Assembly: GCF_003664585.1 (NCBI RefSeq)
Contig: NZ_RCHI01000003.1
Location: forward strand, 1 to 64,000
Direction of reading: 5' to 3'
DNA length: 64,000 nucleotides
Source: Paenirhodobacter hankyongi
Lineage (GTDB): Bacteria; Pseudomonadota; Alphaproteobacteria; Rhodobacterales; Rhodobacteraceae
Shown: positions 8,103 to 17,261 of the stretch, piece by piece
Numbering within the stretch: the first letter of the stretch is position 1
Layout: each line of letters starts with the position of its first letter
Translations under genes and position numbers: made by a program
The notes under the pieces: generated by a model
Databases searched by the model: none
The model's input: only the letters and a program-made list of their open reading frames with translations
Told to the model about the DNA's origin: nothing

Positions 8103-9278
8103 TCAGATCCCCATCGGCGGGCGCATCCGGGTGGTGGTGCCCGCCGCCTTCGGGGCCACGGCGGTGCCGGTGACCACCTGTTGCCCCTCGCTCAGACCGG
8201 ACCGGATCTCGGCGGTGACCTTGTCGTTCAGCCCGACCTCGACGCGGGTCGGGATGGCGGTGCCGCTCTTCGCGTCCCAGACCTCGACATAATTGCCCTC
8301 GCCGTCGCGCTTCACCGCCGCGGCGGGCACGGTCAGCACGTTCTCGGCCTTGTCGAGCAGGACCGACACCTGCGTCGTCATGCCGATGCGCAGCTTGTGA
8401 TCGGGGTTCGCGACGTCGAGCAACCCGTTGTAATAGATCGCCTCGTCGGTCGAGATCGTGTCGCTGTTCTCGATTTCCGAGGGCGCGGGCTCGATCGAGC
8501 GGACCTTGGCGGTGAAGGTGGTCTCGGGCTCGCCCAGAATGGTGAACCGCACGTCCTGACCGGGCTGCACATGCACCACGTCGGCTTCCGAGATCTCGGC
8601 CTTGACCTGCATCGTGTCGAGATCGGCGAGCTTGACGAGGGTCGGCGCGGTCTGGATGGCGTTCACCGTCTGGCCCTGCTCGACCGCCACGGCGACGACG
8701 GTGCCGGTGATCGGCGCGGTGATCCGGGTGCGGTCAAGCTCGATCTTGGCGGTGGTCACGGTGACCTCGGCGCGCGCCTTCTGCGCCTGCAGCGCGGCCA
8801 GGTTGGCGGTATAGACCTGCACCTCGGCAGTCGCGCTCTCGATCGTCTCCTTCGAGGCCCAGTCCGACTTGCCAAGCGCCGTCTGCCGCTCGAGCGTCAG
8901 CTCGGCCTTGCGCAGGTTCGCCTGCATCGCGACGATCTGCGCCTCGATATTGGCAAGATCGGCCTCGGCCTGCAGCACATCGTTCTGCTGGTCCTGACTG
9001 TCGATCTGGGCGATCAGGTCGCCCGCCTTCACCGTGTCGCCAAGGCTGACGGCGAGGGTCTCGATCTGACCCGAGACCCGCGCGCCGACCGAGACGAGCT
9101 GCTTTGCCTCGATCTGGCCCGAGGCGAGCACGGTCTCGCTGACGGTGCCGCGGGTGACGGTGGCAAGCGTCGGCGCCGCGCCGCTCTGCCCCGCCGTGCG
9201 CGCCCACCAGTACCAGCCGCCGCCGCAGGCCAGCACGGCCAGAAGAAGAAGGGTCAGCAGTCGCGCGTTTCTTTTCAT
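8103..9278 (-). CDS. macA: MacA-like periplasmic adaptor (membrane fusion protein)
   Basis: Adaptor subunit that links MacB to an outer membrane channel. It starts MKRNARLLTLLLLAVLACGGGWYWW, a membrane anchor, followed by a lipoyl half (ASGQIEAKQLVSVGARVSGQ), a long alpha-helical hairpin (about 95-170) rich in Ala, Glu and Lys, the second lipoyl half with ITAPITGTVV, and beta-barrel/membrane-proximal domains. Length and order match MacA. I prefer the ATG at 9278; a GTG at 9287 is also possible. macA and macB are separated by one base and form an operon. No outer membrane factor is adjacent; the nodT-like gene near 15 kb belongs to another operon. Confidence 0.9.
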   Translation of the reverse strand: MKRNARLLTLLLLAVLACGGGWYWWARTAGQSGAAPTLATVTRGTVSETVLASGQIEAKQLVSVGARVSGQIETLAVSLGDTVKAGDLIAQIDSQDQQNDVLQAEADLANIEAQIVAMQANLRKAELTLERQTALGKSDWASKETIESATAEVQVYTANLAALQAQKARAEVTVTTAKIELDRTRITAPITGTVVAVAVEQGQTVNAIQTAPTLVKLADLDTMQVKAEISEADVVHVQPGQDVRFTILGEPETTFTAKVRSIEPAPSEIENSDTISTDEAIYYNGLLDVANPDHKLRIGMTTQVSVLLDKAENVLTVPAAAVKRDGEGNYVEVWDAKSGTAIPTRVEVGLNDKVTAEIRSGLSEGQQVVTGTAVAPKAAGTTTRMRPPMGI

Positions 9279-9398
9279 GTCAGTCACTCTTGCACCGGTG
9301 TTTTCGTTGCGGGCCAGAAGGTGATACGCGCCCGGGCCCCGTTTCCGACGCCGGTGCCGCCCATTTCGCGAAATTCCTCCGCAAGATAGGGTGCGGGC

Positions 9399-10385
9399 TC
9401 AGGCGTCCTGCGACGGCTCGCCCCGGGTTTCGGCGGCAATCGCGGCGGCCGCCTGCGCGCCCGAGGCCGAGACCGGCGGCGGCAGGCTCACCCCGCGCTG
9501 ACGTTCGCGCGCAAGGGTCAGAAGCCCCGAGCCGACGATCAGCACCATGCCCGCCAGCATCGGCAGATCGACCCCGTCGCCGAAGATCAGATAGCCCAGC
9601 ACGATCGCCCAGAGCATCTGGCTGTATTGCGTCGGGCTGACGGCTGCGGCCGGCGCAAGCCGGGTCGCGGCCATCATCATCATGTTGGCGAGCGCGGCGA
9701 GCAGGCCATAGCCCGCCAGCAGCGCCCATTGCGTCGCATCGGGCCAGCGGAAGGCGGGCAGCATCGCGATGAAGCATAGCGTCACGCCGCCAAGCGTGCC
9801 CGAGCCGAACAGCGACAGCCGCGACTCGCCGCCGCCGACGATGCGGAACGAGACGACCGAGATCGCCCCGCACAGCCCGGCGAGCGTGGCGCCGAGATGG
9901 CCGATGCCAAGCTCGCGAAAGCCCGGGCGCAGCACGATCAGCACGCCGAGGAAGCCGATCACCACCGCCCCCCAGCGCCGCGGCCCGACCCGCTCTCCGA
10001 TGAACACGACCGACATCACCGTGACGAAGGCGGGCATCAGGAAGATCAGCACGAAGGCCTCGGCCATCGACAGCTCGGTGAAGGCGGTGACCGAGCCCAT
10101 CACGCCGACCGGATAGGCGAAGAAGCGCAGCCACCATTGCCCGCGTCGGCGGGTGGCGAAGATCGCCCGCCACGGCTCGCCGGGCGCGCGCAGAACGGGC
10201 AGCACCAGAAGCGCGAAGACCGCGCCGAAGAAGGCCGATTCGTAGGGCGGCAGCTGCCCCTCGATCAGCTTCACGCAGGCGTCCGAGACGGCATAGATCG
10301 CGAAGGCGGCAAAGCCGATCAGAACACCCGCGGTCACCGGGTCCATGCCCGCGGGCAGCCGCAGAGGAGTGCGCAATCCGTTCAT
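9399..10385 (-). CDS. DMT superfamily permease (EamA domains)
   Basis: A 328-residue membrane protein with ten hydrophobic segments in two EamA repeats, the layout of drug/metabolite exporters. Recognisable parts are SDACVKLIEGQLPPYESAFF in the first repeat, FTELSMAEAFVLIFLMPAFV, and ATRLAPAAAVSPTQYSQMLW in the second. The C-terminal tail is Ala/Gln-rich. The ATG at 10385 is preferred because GGGG lies six bases upstream; an ATG six bases earlier abuts that site. It stands between the RND operon and macAB on the same strand, after hairpins that probably end the RND transcript. The substrate cannot be told from sequence. Confidence 0.88.
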   Translation of the reverse strand: MNGLRTPLRLPAGMDPVTAGVLIGFAAFAIYAVSDACVKLIEGQLPPYESAFFGAVFALLVLPVLRAPGEPWRAIFATRRRGQWWLRFFAYPVGVMGSVTAFTELSMAEAFVLIFLMPAFVTVMSVVFIGERVGPRRWGAVVIGFLGVLIVLRPGFRELGIGHLGATLAGLCGAISVVSFRIVGGGESRLSLFGSGTLGGVTLCFIAMLPAFRWPDATQWALLAGYGLLAALANMMMMAATRLAPAAAVSPTQYSQMLWAIVLGYLIFGDGVDLPMLAGMVLIVGSGLLTLARERQRGVSLPPPVSASGAQAAAAIAAETRGEPSQDA

Positions 10386-10528
10386 CGTCATCCCCGTTCG
10401 CGGCGCCCCGAGGGCGGTGCTGCGCGCAGCGCGCGGCTGCGCCGAAATGTCGCGTATGTTTACCGCGGCGCGGCATCCCGGTCCATGGCGAACCGTGCCC
10501 GGCAGCCCTGCCCTGCGCCACGCGAAAC

Positions 10529-10603
10529 GCGCCCGGCGGCGATCTGCCACCGGGCGCGGCCTGCGGGTCCGAAACGCGCACGGGCCGCCCTTGCGGACGG
10601 CCC
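10529..10603 (-). terminator. Two consecutive hairpins ending the RND efflux operon
   Basis: The first hairpin past the pump gene pairs GGGCCGTCC with GGGCGGCCC around a GCAA tetraloop (10582-10603). A second pairs GCGCCCGG with CCGGGCGC (10529-10557). Neither is followed by a long T-run. The spacer 10386-10615 otherwise shows nothing I can identify. Confidence 0.55.
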
Positions 10604-10615
10604 GCGGCAAAGCGA

Positions 10616-13600
10616 TCAGGTGGCGGCCTGTGCCTTCGCCCGCTTGCGGCGACCGAAGACGAGATCGGTCAGCACGAAGAACAGCGGCACGAAGAAGATC
10701 GCCAGCGCCGTCCCGGTGAGCGTGCCGAAGAAGGTGGCATAGCCGATTGCCTCGCGCGCGCCGGCCCCGGCGCCGGTCGACAGGATCAGCGGCACCACAC
10801 CGAGCGAGAAGGCCATCGAGGTCATCAGGATCGGGCGGAAGCGCAGCCGCGCCGCCGCGATCACCGCATCGCGCGCGCTTTCGCCCATGTGCCGCATCCG
10901 GTCGCGGGCGAACTCGACGATCATGATGCCGTTCTTGCCGGTCAGACCGACCACGGTCAGCAGACCCACCTGGAAGTAGACGCCGTTCGACTGCCCGCCA
11001 AGCACGGCCCCGATCAGGGTGCCGAGGATGCCGACCGGCATCGCCAGGATCACCGCGATCGGGATCACCCAGCTTTCGTAGAGCGCTGCAAGGCACAGGA
11101 ACACCGCGGCAAGCGACAGCGCATAGAGCATCATCGCGCCGTTGCCGGCCTCCTTCTCCTCGAGCGACAGGCCCGACCACTGCAGCGAGAAGCCCGGCGG
11201 CAGCTGGCTGGCCAGACGCTCCATCTCGGCCAGCGCCTCGCCCGAGGAGACGCCGGGCTTCGGCGAGCCCTGGATCTCCATCGCCGGCAGCGCGTCATAG
11301 CGCACCACCTGCTGCGGACCATAGACCCATTCCTGCGTCGCGAAGGTCGAGAGCGAGACGAAATCGCCATTCGCATTCGGCACCCGCCACAGGTCGAAGT
11401 CGGAGGGCGTCGCCCGCGCCCAGGGCTCGCCCTGCACGTAGACGCGCTTCACCCGGCCGTCATAGAGGAAGTCGTTGACATAGGTCGAGGACCAGACCGT
11501 GTTCAGGAACGAGCCGACCTCGGCCGCCGTCAGCCCCACCGCCCCGGCCTTCGGCCAGTCGATGTTGAGCTTGAACTGCGCCGCATCCTCGACGCCGTTC
11601 GGGCGCACCGCCATCAGCTTGTCGCTTTGCGAGGCAAGCCCGAGCAGCATGTTGCGCGCGGCCAGAAGCTCGTCGTGGCTTTGCCCGGTGCGGGCCTGCA
11701 GGAAGGCGGTGAAGCCGTTCGAGTTGCCAAGTTCCAGCACCGGCGGCGGCACGATCGGGATCACCACCGCCTCGTTGATGCCGCCCATCAGCGGCCCGAA
11801 GGCACGGCCCGCGATCGCCTCGGCGCCGTTCGCGACGCCCTGACGCTCTTCCCAGTCCTTCAGCTTGACGAACATCATCGCCATGTTCTGGCCCTGGCCG
11901 GCGAAGGAGAAGCCCACCACCGAGAACACCGAGGCGACATTGTCCTTCTCGGCGGTCAGGTAATATTGCTCGACCTTCTGCACCACCTTCTTCGTCTGCT
12001 CGGCCGTGGTGCCCGAGGGCGCCTGGATGATCGTCATCAGGACGCCCTGGTCCTCGTTCGGCAGGAAGGAGGTCGGCGTGCGGACATAGAGCGCGCCCAT
12101 GGCCGCGACGAGCGCCGCATAGACCACGACGCCCTTCACCGGGTTCGCCACCACCCATTTGACGATCCCGCCATAACCGCCGGTGATCCGGGTGAAGCGA
12201 TGCTCGAAACCCTTCGAGAACCACGAAGCAAAGCCCGGCTTCGCCCCGCCGTGCGGTTTCAGCATGGTGGCGCAGAGCGCCGGAGTGAAGACGATCGCCA
12301 CGATCACAGAGAGCGTCATCGCCGAGACGATGGTGATCGAGAACTGCTTGTAGATCTCGCCGGTCGAGCCGCCGAAGAAGGCCATCGGCACGAACACCGC
12401 CGAGAGCACCATGGCGATGCCGACGAGCGCGCCGGTGATCTCGCCCATCGACTTCTTCGTCGCCTCCTTCGGCGAGAGGTGTTCCTCGGCCATGATCCGC
12501 TCGACGTTCTCGACCACGACGATCGCGTCATCGACGAGCAGCCCGATCGCCAGCACCATGGCCAGCATGGTCAACGTGTTGATCGAGAAGCCGAAGGCCG
12601 CCATCACCCCGAAGGTGCCCAGGAGCACCACCGGCACCGCCATCGTCGGGATCAGCGTCGCCCGGAAGTTGTGCAGGAAGAGCAGCATCACCAGGAAGAC
12701 GAGCGCAATCGCCTCGAGCAGCGTATGCACCACCGCCTCGATCGAGATCGTGACGAAGGGCGTGGTGTCATAGGGGATGACATAGCTCATCCCGGCGGGG
12801 AAATAGGGCGCGATCTCGTCCAGCCGCGCCTTCACCAGCGTCGCCGTGTCGAGCGCATTCGCGCCCGAGGCCAGCTGGATCGCCATGCCCGCCGAGGGCG
12901 CCCCGTCGTAATAGGCCGAGACCTCGTAGTTCTCGGCACCGAGCTCGACGCGGGCGACGTCACGCAGCAGCACCATGCCGCCGTCGGTATCGGCGCGCAG
13001 CACGATGCGCTCGAAATCCTGCGGCGTCTTGAGCAGCGATTGCGCGGTGATCGTGGCGTTCAGGAGCTGCCCCTCGGGCGCGGGCTGCGCCCCGAAGGCG
13101 CCGGCCGAGATCTGCGCGTTCTGCCCCTGCACGGCGGCGATCACCGTCGCCGGCGCCATGTCATAGGTCTTGAGCTTCTGCGGATCGAGCCAGATCCGCA
13201 TCGCATATTCCGACCCGAAGACCTGCACCGAACCCACCCCCGGCAGGCGCGAGAAGCTCTCGACCATCGAGGAGTTCATGTAGTCGCTCAGCTCGACCTG
13301 GTTGCGCGACTTGTCGGGCGAGATCAGCGAGACGACCATCAGGAAGCCGGTGCTCGACTTCTTCACCGTCACCCCCTGCCGCGTCACTGATTCCGGCAGC
13401 GAGGCCTCGGCCTGGCTGAGCTTGTTCTGCACCTGCACCTGCGCGATGTCGGGGTTGGTGCCGAGCTTGAAGGTCAGGGTGATCGTCGCGCGACCGGTCG
13501 AGGTGGTGTCGGAGTTGATGTAGCGCAGCCCGTCGAGGCCGGTCATCTGCTTCTCGATCACCTGCACGACGGTGTCGGCCACGGTCTCGGCCGAGGCGCC

Positions 13601-13750
13601 GGGATAGGTCGCCGAGATCACCACCGAGGGCGAGGCGATCGAGGGATATTGCGAGACCGGCAAGTTGAGGATGGAGAGCGCCCCGAGCCCCATGATGACG
13701 ATCGCGATCACCCAGGCGAAGATCGGGCGGTCGATGAAGAAACGCGCCAT
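10616..13750 (-). CDS. acrB: RND multidrug efflux pump, inner membrane subunit (AcrB/MexB type)
   Basis: A 1044-residue proton-driven pump, the usual size of hydrophobe/amphiphile RND transporters. It starts MARFFIDRPIFAWVIAIVIM, the hallmark of the family. The transmembrane aspartate pair lies in LAIGLLVDDAIVVVENVERIM, and the second half repeats the 12-helix plus porter-domain plan (GLTGKNGIMIVEFARDRM). The protein exports dyes, detergents and antibiotics through the adjacent adaptor and outer membrane factor. Its ATG lies one base after the adaptor stop codon. It is the last gene of the operon and is probably controlled by the divergent TetR protein. Confidence 0.95.
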   Translation of the reverse strand: MARFFIDRPIFAWVIAIVIMGLGALSILNLPVSQYPSIASPSVVISATYPGASAETVADTVVQVIEKQMTGLDGLRYINSDTTSTGRATITLTFKLGTNPDIAQVQVQNKLSQAEASLPESVTRQGVTVKKSSTGFLMVVSLISPDKSRNQVELSDYMNSSMVESFSRLPGVGSVQVFGSEYAMRIWLDPQKLKTYDMAPATVIAAVQGQNAQISAGAFGAQPAPEGQLLNATITAQSLLKTPQDFERIVLRADTDGGMVLLRDVARVELGAENYEVSAYYDGAPSAGMAIQLASGANALDTATLVKARLDEIAPYFPAGMSYVIPYDTTPFVTISIEAVVHTLLEAIALVFLVMLLFLHNFRATLIPTMAVPVVLLGTFGVMAAFGFSINTLTMLAMVLAIGLLVDDAIVVVENVERIMAEEHLSPKEATKKSMGEITGALVGIAMVLSAVFVPMAFFGGSTGEIYKQFSITIVSAMTLSVIVAIVFTPALCATMLKPHGGAKPGFASWFSKGFEHRFTRITGGYGGIVKWVVANPVKGVVVYAALVAAMGALYVRTPTSFLPNEDQGVLMTIIQAPSGTTAEQTKKVVQKVEQYYLTAEKDNVASVFSVVGFSFAGQGQNMAMMFVKLKDWEERQGVANGAEAIAGRAFGPLMGGINEAVVIPIVPPPVLELGNSNGFTAFLQARTGQSHDELLAARNMLLGLASQSDKLMAVRPNGVEDAAQFKLNIDWPKAGAVGLTAAEVGSFLNTVWSSTYVNDFLYDGRVKRVYVQGEPWARATPSDFDLWRVPNANGDFVSLSTFATQEWVYGPQQVVRYDALPAMEIQGSPKPGVSSGEALAEMERLASQLPPGFSLQWSGLSLEEKEAGNGAMMLYALSLAAVFLCLAALYESWVIPIAVILAMPVGILGTLIGAVLGGQSNGVYFQVGLLTVVGLTGKNGIMIVEFARDRMRHMGESARDAVIAAARLRFRPILMTSMAFSLGVVPLILSTGAGAGAREAIGYATFFGTLTGTALAIFFVPLFFVLTDLVFGRRKRAKAQAAT

Positions 13751-13751
13751 C

Positions 13752-14894
13752 TCAGTTGCCCTCGCCCGGCGCCGCGGCGCCGGCAGCGGCGCCCTCGGCC
13801 GGCACGATCTCGACCGGGGCACCGACCGCGGTCTTCTGGAAGCCCGAGGTGATCACCTGGTCGCCGTCGCGCACGCCGTCGGTGACGATCCAGTCCGAGC
13901 CCGAGGAGGTCGCGAGATGCACCGGGCGCTGCGCCACGGCACCGTTGTCGACGACCCAGACGAAGGCATTGCCGGTGCGGTCGCGCATCACCGTGTTCTG
14001 CGGCAGCGAGACGGCGCCGCGCGCCATCGCCTGCGGCAGGTCGACCTCGACATACATGCCCGGAAGCAAGAGGTGGTCGGGGTTCTGGAAGGTCATGCGC
14101 AGGGTGATCATGCCGGTGGTCGGCTCGACGTTGGGCTCGGCCGCGGCAAGGTGGCCGGTCTCGTGATAGATCGAGCCATCGGCGAGGATCAGCTTCGCCG
14201 CGCCGGTCGCGCGCATCTCGCGGCCCTCGGCGGTCGAGGTCAGGCGCAGGATGTCGGTCGCCGACTGGGTGACGTCGACATAGACGGTGTCGAGCGCGCG
14301 GATGGTGGCAAGGGGCGTCGCCTGCTGCGCCGCGACCAGCGCGCCGGTCGTCGTCTGCGACAGGCCGATGACGCCGGCGATCGGGGCGCGGATGGTGGTG
14401 CGGTCAAGGTCGATCTCGGCGCTCATCAGCTGCGCCTGGGCAAGCTGCAGCGCCGCATCGGCGGCCTGCCGCGAGGCCACGGCGGAATCGCGCTTCTGCG
14501 CCGAGCCGGCGTTGTTGCCGAACAGCTCGATCGCGCGCTTTTCCTCGGTCACGGCGAGATCGCGGTTCGCCTGCGCCTGCGCGACCGCAGCCTTCGCCGC
14601 GGCAACCGCCGCCTGATAGCTCTCATCCTCGATCTTGTAGAGCGGCGCGTCCTTCTCGACCGAGGCGCCCTCGTCGAACAGCCGCTCGCGGATGATGCCC
14701 GAGACCTGCGGGCGCACCTCGGCGACGGTCGAGGCCTTGATCCGTCCGGGCAGGCGTACGGTGAGCGGGAAATCGGCGGTGTGCGCCGTGACGACGGTGA
14801 CCCGCGAGGGGCCCTGTGCCTGCTGGGCGAAAAGCGGGGTGGCGAGGGTCAGCGCGACGAGCGGCAGAACCCTCAGGGGTAAGGAGAATGACAT
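13752..14894 (-). CDS. acrA: RND efflux periplasmic adaptor (AcrA/MexA type)
   Basis: A 380-residue membrane fusion protein that connects the RND pump to the outer membrane channel. A cleavable leader (MSFSLPLRVLPLVALTLATP, then LFAQ) is followed by a lipoyl half with RLPGRIKASTVAEVRPQVSG, an alpha-helical hairpin (about 95-165), a second lipoyl half with TTIRAPIAGVIGLSQ, and beta-barrel domains with NPDHLLLPGMYVEVDLP. No lipobox is obvious, unlike E. coli AcrA. It is the middle gene: nodT-like gene, acrA, acrB. Confidence 0.93.
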   Translation of the reverse strand: MSFSLPLRVLPLVALTLATPLFAQQAQGPSRVTVVTAHTADFPLTVRLPGRIKASTVAEVRPQVSGIIRERLFDEGASVEKDAPLYKIEDESYQAAVAAAKAAVAQAQANRDLAVTEEKRAIELFGNNAGSAQKRDSAVASRQAADAALQLAQAQLMSAEIDLDRTTIRAPIAGVIGLSQTTTGALVAAQQATPLATIRALDTVYVDVTQSATDILRLTSTAEGREMRATGAAKLILADGSIYHETGHLAAAEPNVEPTTGMITLRMTFQNPDHLLLPGMYVEVDLPQAMARGAVSLPQNTVMRDRTGNAFVWVVDNGAVAQRPVHLATSSGSDWIVTDGVRDGDQVITSGFQKTAVGAPVEIVPAEGAAAGAAAPGEGN

Positions 14895-14929
14895 GACGGA
14901 ACCTTGGACCTGGGAGGGGAAGAACAGGC

Positions 14930-16318
14930 TCAGCGCGTGCCGCCGGCGGCAGCGACGCTGAGGGTGATGAAGTCGGAGGCGCGCTGGCGCTCGGCCGCGG
15001 CAAGACCTTCCTGCGCCGACAGATAGCTGCGCTCGGCGTCCAGCACGGACATGAAGCTGCCTTCGCCATAGCTGAAGTTGGTGCGCGACAGATCGACCGC
15101 CTCGGCGCTGGTGCTGACCAGCCGGCTTTGCGCGGCAATCGCCCGGCCGTCACGGTTGTAGGCGGCAAGCCCGCTCTCGATCTCCTCGATCGCGGCCAGC
15201 ACCGCGGCTTCCCAGGCAAGCTTGGCCTGCACCGCGCGCGCCTCGGCGCCCTTCAGGTTGGCCCGGTTCGCGCCGCCGGTGAAGATCGGCAGGTCGATCT
15301 GCGGGCCGACGGCCCAATAGCTGATCGAGCCGGCATGGCGGATGTCGGTCGGCGTGATCGAGCCCGAGAGCGAGACCGAGGGGTAGAAGGCCGCCTTCGC
15401 CACCCCCACATCGAAGGCCGCGGCGGCATAGGCGCGCTCGGCCATGCGCACGTCGGGACGCGCCGCGATCACCTGTGCCGGCACGCCGACGCTGGCCTTG
15501 AAGCGCGGTTTCGGCTGCGCCGCGCCGCGCTGCAGCCGCGGCCGCAGCGTGGCGCTGCGCTCGGCGGTCAGCGTCGCAAGCTGGGCCAGCGCCTGGTCGA
15601 AGCCGGTCTCGAAGGCGGGCAGCTGCGCCTCGCCCTCGGCCACCAGCTGCTCGGCCTGGATCTGGTCGAGCCGCGAGGCATCGCCCGCCTCGACCTGGGC
15701 CTTGGTCAGATCGAGGCTGCGCTTGCGGCTCTCGATCGAGCGCTTCGTGAGCGCGATGCTTTCCTGATGATAGCGCAGCGCGACATAGGCCTGGGCGATG
15801 GCGCTTTCCATCATCAGCCGCGCGACATCGGCCGAGAGATAGGCCGCGTCGAGCCGCGCCGCGGCCGCCTTGCGGCTGTTGCGGTTCGCCCCGAAGATGT
15901 CGAGCAGCCAGCTGACGCCGAGCCCGGCCGAGGTGGTGGTGCGCGTACCGGTGCCCTGGGTGTCGCCGCGCGTCGCGGCGGCCGAGCCCGAAACCTGCGG
16001 CAGATCGGCGGCGCCGGTGGCATCGGCCGCGGCACGGGCCTCCTCGATCGCGGCAAGGGCCTGCTGCACCGAGAGGTTGCGCGCCTGCCCCGCGGCGATC
16101 AGCCGGTTCAGCTCGTCATCGCGGAAGGCGAGCCACCAGTCGCGCGTCTCGCCGGTGCGCGCCGGCGCCGCGCCATCGAAGCGATCCGCCACCGCCGCCT
16201 CGGGCGGCTGGTAGGCGACATCGGCGCAGCCCGCGAGGGCAAGGAGCGAGGCCGCGCCCCAAAGGAAAGACCGGCGCGACGGCGCGCGCCCCGAAGGTTC
16301 AGACAGATTCATAGCCAT
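14930..16318 (-). CDS. RND efflux outer membrane factor (NodT/OprM family lipoprotein)
   Basis: A 462-residue outer membrane channel with two outer-membrane-efflux repeats. The mature part begins after a lipobox LALAGC (Cys about 33), so it is probably acylated like OprM. The leader contains SRRSFLW directly before the hydrophobic stretch, a twin-arginine-like pattern unusual for a channel protein. Typical segments are RDWWLAFRDDELNRLIAAGQARNLSVQQALAAIEEARA near the N-terminus and a C-terminal coil with ERSYLSAQEGLAAAERQR. It is the first gene downstream of the AcrR-type operator. Start at 16318 is chosen to keep the leader short; the site upstream is weak. Confidence 0.9.
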   Translation of the reverse strand: MAMNLSEPSGRAPSRRSFLWGAASLLALAGCADVAYQPPEAAVADRFDGAAPARTGETRDWWLAFRDDELNRLIAAGQARNLSVQQALAAIEEARAAADATGAADLPQVSGSAAATRGDTQGTGTRTTTSAGLGVSWLLDIFGANRNSRKAAAARLDAAYLSADVARLMMESAIAQAYVALRYHQESIALTKRSIESRKRSLDLTKAQVEAGDASRLDQIQAEQLVAEGEAQLPAFETGFDQALAQLATLTAERSATLRPRLQRGAAQPKPRFKASVGVPAQVIAARPDVRMAERAYAAAAFDVGVAKAAFYPSVSLSGSITPTDIRHAGSISYWAVGPQIDLPIFTGGANRANLKGAEARAVQAKLAWEAAVLAAIEEIESGLAAYNRDGRAIAAQSRLVSTSAEAVDLSRTNFSYGEGSFMSVLDAERSYLSAQEGLAAAERQRASDFITLSVAAAGGTR

Positions 16319-16392
16319 TTCACATTCCCGCTGACGGGCATGGCCGCCGCGCTGCGACCGCCTGCCCCCTGTTCGCTCGACTTCGGCAGAGC

Positions 16393-16416
16393 TACATACA
16401 TTCACGTATGGATGTA
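16393..16416. promoter_or_regulatory. AcrR-type operator between the efflux operon and its repressor
   Basis: A 24-base imperfect palindrome starting TACATACATTCAC and ending GTATGGATGTA. Arms follow the pattern TACAT-N-CAT and ATG-N-ATGTA with four central unpaired positions. It closely resembles the E. coli AcrR operator, which begins TACATACATT and ends AATGTATGTA. It lies 75 bases upstream of the outer membrane factor start and 158 upstream of the TetR gene, so it can control both directions. The remaining spacer (16319-16573) shows nothing else I can name. Confidence 0.8.
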
Positions 16417-16573
16417 AACAGGAAATTGCGGCATAAGGCGATCTTGACGTGTCCGCTGTGACACGAGAGGAACAGAGTGCCTATCACTGCAGCGGCGCGT
16501 CTTCCGAAGATCGGACTCGGCGCGCCGAGGGCCCGCCTGACGGAGGGGAGGAGGCGATCTGCATCACGGGAGG

Positions 16574-17218
16574 ATGCGCGGAGTGAGACGAAGCAAGGCC
16601 GATGCCGAACAGACCCGGCTGAAGATCCTCGAGGCGGCCGAGGTGCTTTTCGCCGAGCACGGGATCGCGCGCACCACGCTTGAACAGATCGCCCGGGCCG
16701 CAGGCGTCACACGTGGCGCGTTCTACTGGCATTTCAAGGACAAGACGGATGTCCTGAGCGCGCTTTACGAACGCACCACCGCACCGCAGCTCGCGCTGAT
16801 CCGGGAAGCGTCGGAACAGGCCGACCTGACCGACCCGCTCGCCTTCCTCGAATGCTCCGGCACCCGGTTCCTGTCGGTCTTTGCCGCCGACAGGTGCCAG
16901 CAGCGGATGCACCGGATCATGTCGAACGCGGCCATGTCCGAAGAGACGGCGGCCTGGCTGGCACAGGCCAACGCCGAGCTGTGGCGGGTGTTCCAGCGCC
17001 TTCTGGCGCGCGCGGGCGAGGCCGGCCAGCTGACCGACGAGCTGACCCCGGACGAGGTGGCGGTGTCGCTGATGGTGATGTTCAACGGGCTGCTGAACGA
17101 GTGGCTGCGCTCGGACCGGGCCTTCCCGCTCGACACGCTCGGCGCGAAGCTCCTGCACCACCACATCGCCTCGCTGCGCCGCCAGCCCGCCTGCGCCGAG
17201 GGCGGCCCGACCCCCTGA
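16574..17218 (+). CDS. acrR: TetR family repressor of the RND efflux operon (AcrR-like)
   Basis: A 214-residue regulator. The N-terminal helix-turn-helix (about 12-60) reads TRLKILEAAEVLFAEHGIAR then TTLEQIARAAGVTRGAFYWH, followed by FKDKTDVLSALYER, which matches the AcrR/TtgR/MexZ subgroup including the GAFYWHF motif. The C-terminal helical ligand-binding domain is less conserved. It is divergent from the efflux genes with an AcrR-type operator in between, so it most likely represses them until a toxic ligand binds. Confidence 0.92.
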   Translation: MRGVRRSKADAEQTRLKILEAAEVLFAEHGIARTTLEQIARAAGVTRGAFYWHFKDKTDVLSALYERTTAPQLALIREASEQADLTDPLAFLECSGTRFLSVFAADRCQQRMHRIMSNAAMSEETAAWLAQANAELWRVFQRLLARAGEAGQLTDELTPDEVAVSLMVMFNGLLNEWLRSDRAFPLDTLGAKLLHHHIASLRRQPACAEGGPTP

Positions 17219-17261
17219 GGGGCCCGATGGCGGCGCCCCGGCCCGGGACGCCGCGCTGATG

